Below are positions 51,151 to 52,980 of a stretch of DNA of 52,980 bases, one piece after another. Below the pieces are notes generated by a model. It saw nothing but the letters and a program-made list of their open reading frames with translations, made no database searches and was not told the DNA's origin. The position numbers were made by a program, and so were the translations under genes. Numbering within the stretch: the stretch's first letter is position 1; each line of letters opens with the position of its first letter. Source of the DNA: an uncultured Alphaproteobacteria bacterium (lineage in GTDB: Bacteria; Pseudomonadota; Alphaproteobacteria; RF32; CAG-239); NCBI GenBank assembly GCA_944393695.1, contig CALYAY010000011.1:1-52980 (forward strand), in the 5' to 3' direction.

Positions 51151-51936
51151 CTAAACCGCCACCGGTGCCGTCAACTTGCCGTAACTCTGATAATTTTGCA
51201 GCTCAAAATCTTCATATTTAAAATCATTAATATCCATCACCGCCGGATTCAGTTTCATTTGCGGCAAAGGCAGCGGCTGCCGGGTCAGCTGTTCGCGCAC
51301 CTGCTCAAAGTGGTTATGATAAATATGCGCATCCCCCAGCGTATGAACAAACTCACCAGGTTCCAGATGACAAACCTGGGCAATCATCATCGTCAGCAGC
51401 GCATATGAGGCAATATTAAACGGCACCCCGAGAAACATATCGCAACTGCGCTGATACAACATGCACGAAAGCTTGTTGTTCGCCACATAAAACTGAAACA
51501 GCATATGACACGGCGGCAGCTTCATCTGCGGAATCTTGGAAACATTCCACGCCGACACAATCATCCGCCGGTCATTGGGATTATGTTTCAGCTTTTCAAT
51601 CACTTCCGCCAGCTGGTCAATCCCCTCGCCGTTCCAGTTGCGCCATTGCGAACCGTAAACCGGCCCCAGATCACCGTTTTCGTCCGCCCATTCGTTCCAG
51701 ATTCGCACACCGTTGTCCTGAAGATACTTAACATTCGTATCCCCTTTAATAAACCATAGCAGTTCATAAATAATGCTTTTCAGATGAACCTTTTTAGTCG
51801 TCAGCAGCGGAAAACCTTTCGCCAGATCAAAGCGCATCTGCCGTCCGAAAACCGACCTCGTCCCCACGCCGGTGCGATCCGCCTTATCGACCCCGTTATC
51901 CAAAATATCCTGCAGCAAATCAAGGTATTGTCTCAT
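51151..51936 (-). CDS. thyA: Thymidylate synthase ThyA
   Basis: A 261-residue protein starting [12 protein letters not shown] (ATG at 51936). Signatures are [24 protein letters not shown], the nucleophile cysteine in [12 protein letters not shown], and the folate/dUMP residues in [18 protein letters not shown]. It converts dUMP to dTMP with methylene-tetrahydrofolate. It lies 4 nt after folA, which regenerates its folate cofactor. Confidence 0.98.
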   Translation of the reverse strand: MRQYLDLLQDILDNGVDKADRTGVGTRSVFGRQMRFDLAKGFPLLTTKKVHLKSIIYELLWFIKGDTNVKYLQDNGVRIWNEWADENGDLGPVYGSQWRNWNGEGIDQLAEVIEKLKHNPNDRRMIVSAWNVSKIPQMKLPPCHMLFQFYVANNKLSCMLYQRSCDMFLGVPFNIASYALLTMMIAQVCHLEPGEFVHTLGDAHIYHNHFEQVREQLTRQPLPLPQMKLNPAVMDINDFKYEDFELQNYQSYGKLTAPVAV

Positions 51937-51940
51937 TGTT

Positions 51941-52513
51941 TTAGTCCTCTGCCTCAATAGATTTTATAATATGTTTCAAAACGCTCTGGTCAACAAAAGC
52001 CCCCTTACGGACATGCACCGTCGTCACCACATTGTCCAGTTCATAATCCGCAGAAATCTGACGATATTTTTGCTTCATCGCCTCAATACAGGGGCTGATA
52101 TCGATTTTCGGCCCGCTCAGCTCCGGATTCAAATCGCCGCAATACATGCTGTCGACAATAATTTCGGGCATCAGGGCATTGCCGCCGGCAAAAAAAGCCT
52201 TATAAATACTGGCGCCTCCGGCAATATAAAAATCCCCCTCCGCTTCCTTGAAATAATTAATATCCGTTACCACCTGATGATTTTGTTTGTCCGACACCTC
52301 ATATCCGGCATCAAAAGTCAAAACCATAATTTTCCGCTCCGGCAGCGTGCGGTTGGGAAAACTTTCATAAGTCGTCTGTCCCGCAATCAGGGTCTGTCCC
52401 TTCGTAATCCGGCGAAAACGTTTAAAATCGGATGATATCCGCCACGGAATCTGCGGCCCGATTCCGATAATATTATCGTCTTTGTGGCGACACCAAACTG
52501 CTATTTTGGTCAT
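51941..52513 (-). CDS. folA: Dihydrofolate reductase FolA
   Basis: A 190-residue protein with the DHFR elements [33 protein letters not shown] and [13 protein letters not shown]. It is longer than E. coli FolA (159) by a C-terminal extension, and the usual acidic active-site residue near W-x-x-x-x-D is present in ISSDF. It reduces dihydrofolate with NADPH and forms an operon with thyA. Confidence 0.92.
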   Translation of the reverse strand: MTKIAVWCRHKDDNIIGIGPQIPWRISSDFKRFRRITKGQTLIAGQTTYESFPNRTLPERKIMVLTFDAGYEVSDKQNHQVVTDINYFKEAEGDFYIAGGASIYKAFFAGGNALMPEIIVDSMYCGDLNPELSGPKIDISPCIEAMKQKYRQISADYELDNVVTTVHVRKGAFVDQSVLKHIIKSIEAED

Positions 52514-52595
52514 ACTCTGTCTCCTTTGGACACCAGCTTAGCACAAAACCGTTTTATCTCAAGCCTGCCCCCGCATTTACAAACAATTTTATCTC

Positions 52596-52623
52596 TTGAA
52601 AAAATCCTCAAATCAGATATATT
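52596..52623 (+). promoter_or_regulatory. Promoter of the tmRNA acceptor piece
   Basis: TTGAAA (52596-52601), a 16-nt spacer and TATATT (52618-52623), with transcription expected near 52630. It is divergent to folA. Confidence 0.65.
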
Positions 52624-52629
52624 AAAAAA

Positions 52630-52709
52630 GTCAGGCAACTGACTACGGCACTAGAGGCAGTATGAAATAGATATGTTGGACCCGGGGGCAGTACCCGGCA
52701 CCTCCACCA
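52630..52709 (+). ncRNA. ssrA: tmRNA acceptor piece (permuted ssrA type)
   Basis: The segment ends in a tRNA-like T arm (CCGGG-GGCAGTA-CCCGG), then CACCTCC-A-CCA at 52698-52709. It is preceded by GACTACGGCACTAGAGGC and GTATGAAATAGAT. This matches the 3' part of alphaproteobacterial two-piece tmRNA as remembered. In the permuted gene the coding piece should follow, opening with a strand complementary to CACCTCC (GGAGGTG-like); no such sequence or tag reading frame occurs before the window ends. The call is based on pattern memory, not alignment. Confidence 0.65.
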
Positions 52710-52758
52710 ATATCAAACGGCAAAGTTCCGCAGCACAATAAAATTATGTGAAAATTGT

Positions 52759-52980
52759 GTGAGCATTTTGCCAAACCACAAAATCTGTATCAGGCGCCCG
52801 TTATGCTTCTCTGTTAAATTGCGGAGAACGAGGCGGATAATAAGATTTCAGGTTGGCAAAAGCGGAGCGTACATAAGAGGTACGTGAGCATTTTGCCAGA
52901 CCGCAAAATCTGTATCAGGCGCCCGTTATGCTTCTCTGTTAAATTGCGGAGAACGAGGCGGATAATAAGATTTCAGGTTG
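52759..52980 (+). repeat. 125-bp tandem repeat, at least 1.8 copies, cut by the window end
   Basis: The 97-nt block beginning GTGAGCATTTTGCC and ending AAGATTTCAGGTTG occurs at 52759-52855 and 52884-52980 with two mismatches. The spacer between them contains AGCGGAGCGTACATAAGAGG. Each unit contains the hairpin ATTTTGC/GCAAAAT (perfect in copy 2). Confidence 0.88.

Overview
This 53 kb window looks like the chromosome of a flagellated, moderately low-GC alphaproteobacterium. The evidence is a FliL-FliM-DUF6468-MotE-like cluster in the alphaproteobacterial style, a tmRNA acceptor piece of the split (circularly permuted) alphaproteobacterial type, an initiator tRNA, and many palindromic intergenic repeats. 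The species cannot be named from the sequence.

Positions about 450 to 31,700 hold a nearly complete lambda-type siphovirus prophage, almost entirely on the minus strand. Read in the direction of transcription it has: a small gene, DUF2924 and a large serine recombinase (31.6-29.4 kb); a sigma-like factor and replication-type genes (29.3-27.5 kb); a three-gene TM protein - TIR - E2-like cassette (27.4-25.8 kb); a SAM synthetase homologue, a RhuM-Fic protein and a ParB-methyltransferase fusion (25.6-22.1 kb); three small genes sharing a repeated leader (21.9-20.5 kb); then the lambda morphogenesis order TerS-TerL-W-portal-protease/scaffold-D-E-FI-FII-Z-U-V-G/GT-H-M-(two fibre-like genes)-L-K-J; and finally a lysis cassette (endolysin, 3-TM holin, Rz/Rz1). 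A ParDE toxin-antitoxin pair sits backwards between the FII and Z genes inside a 20-bp direct repeat. The tail assembly chaperone has a textbook A AAA AAC slippery site leading into an open -1 frame (GT product).

The flanks are host DNA. On the left is the C-terminal end of an RTX-type protein. On the right are tRNA-fMet, a cold-shock protein, a lipoprotein, a secreted protein, two pilin/pilus-adhesin-like genes, the flagellar cluster with a large TPR-like protein, uvrB, rlmH, a dolichol-kinase-like membrane protein, thyA-folA, and a tmRNA acceptor piece followed by 125-bp tandem repeats that run off the window.

The best candidates for something new are: (1) the compact TM-TIR-E2 cassette, which has no nucleotidyltransferase, E1 or JAB gene beside it; (2) a duplicated module in which a small HTH gene follows a long structured leader whose stems covary between the two copies and which has an attenuator-like arrangement; (3) a split tmRNA whose coding piece is not where it should be; (4) the 146-bp inverted repeat between terL and gpW; and (5) a 37-bp motif repeated upstream of two prophage operons, with spacing like a sigma-factor promoter, near a phage sigma-like gene.
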